A stretch of 5,755 nucleotides of DNA, taken from NCBI GenBank assembly GCA_903859115.1, contig CAIOLH010000132.1, positions 1 through 5,755 of the forward strand, read 5' to 3'. Below, one piece after another: positions 5,706 through 5,755 of this stretch. The first letter of the stretch is position 1; each line of letters opens with the position of its first letter. The notes under the pieces are model-generated. The model ran no database searches and was not told the DNA's origin. It saw only the letters and a list, made by a program, of their open reading frames with translations. A program made the translations under genes and the position numbers. This stretch comes from an uncultured Opitutia bacterium. Lineage in GTDB: Bacteria; Verrucomicrobiota; Verrucomicrobiae; Opitutales; UBA953.

Positions 5706-5755
5706 ATGGAAATTCTCATAAAATCACACAAACATTACGGCACATTATTACTCGC
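5706..5755 (+). CDS. Possible start of a further gene, cut by the right edge
   Basis: ATG at 5706 opens a frame (MEILIKSHKHYGTLLL) that stays open for 16 codons to the end of the window. There is no Shine-Dalgarno sequence, and the fragment is too short for any family assignment. The 53 nt between the aquaporin stop and this ATG hold no clear terminator. An open run this short is readily explained by chance, so the call is tentative. Confidence 0.2.
   Translation, partial: MEILIKSHKHYGTLLL

Overview
The window reads as ordinary, gene-dense bacterial chromosome of moderate GC content. It holds five complete protein genes, the first 28 codons of a sixth at the left edge, and possibly the first codons of a seventh at the right edge. 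I see no rRNA, tRNA, CRISPR array, insertion sequence or phage gene. The likely source is a Gram-negative, possibly marine, bacterium of the Verrucomicrobiota/PVC type. That rests on my recollection that the DAP-decarboxylase subtype and the Str2-like cystathionine gamma-synthase subtype occur there; no marker gene in the window settles it. Shine-Dalgarno sequences are weak or absent before several genes, and two neighbouring genes start with GTG.

Left part (1-1471, minus strand): mnmE followed by mnmG, a tRNA-modification pair that together makes the cmnm5/nm5 modification at wobble uridine 34. mnmE is complete with all GTPase motifs and the C-terminal catalytic Cys. mnmG runs off the left edge. 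The 27-nt gap between them contains a perfect 6-bp hairpin that locks the only strong Shine-Dalgarno sequence near mnmG into a stem ending at the mnmG ATG. This suggests translational coupling of the two subunits.

Middle part (1583-4290, plus strand): a divergently transcribed two-gene operon with a 2-nt gap. It encodes a fold-III PLP decarboxylase of the diaminopimelate decarboxylase type (last step of lysine synthesis) and a fold-I PLP enzyme resembling the fungal Str2 branch of cystathionine gamma-synthases (methionine branch). Both belong to aspartate-family amino acid synthesis. The operon ends at a strong hairpin terminator that also serves the convergent gene on the other strand.

Right part (4291-5755): a minus-strand gene for a small secreted or periplasmic, highly charged helical protein of unknown function. 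After a 174-nt gap comes a plus-strand MIP/aquaporin gene with two NPA motifs, whose second motif is followed by Val instead of the usual selectivity-filter Arg. A 38-codon ORF runs into the aquaporin start. The last 103 bases hold no clear gene.

No clearly novel multi-gene system is visible. The best leads are the occluded mnmG ribosome-binding site, the lysA / Str2-like enzyme pairing, the atypical aquaporin filter, the small ORF leading into the aquaporin, and the uncharacterised secreted protein.
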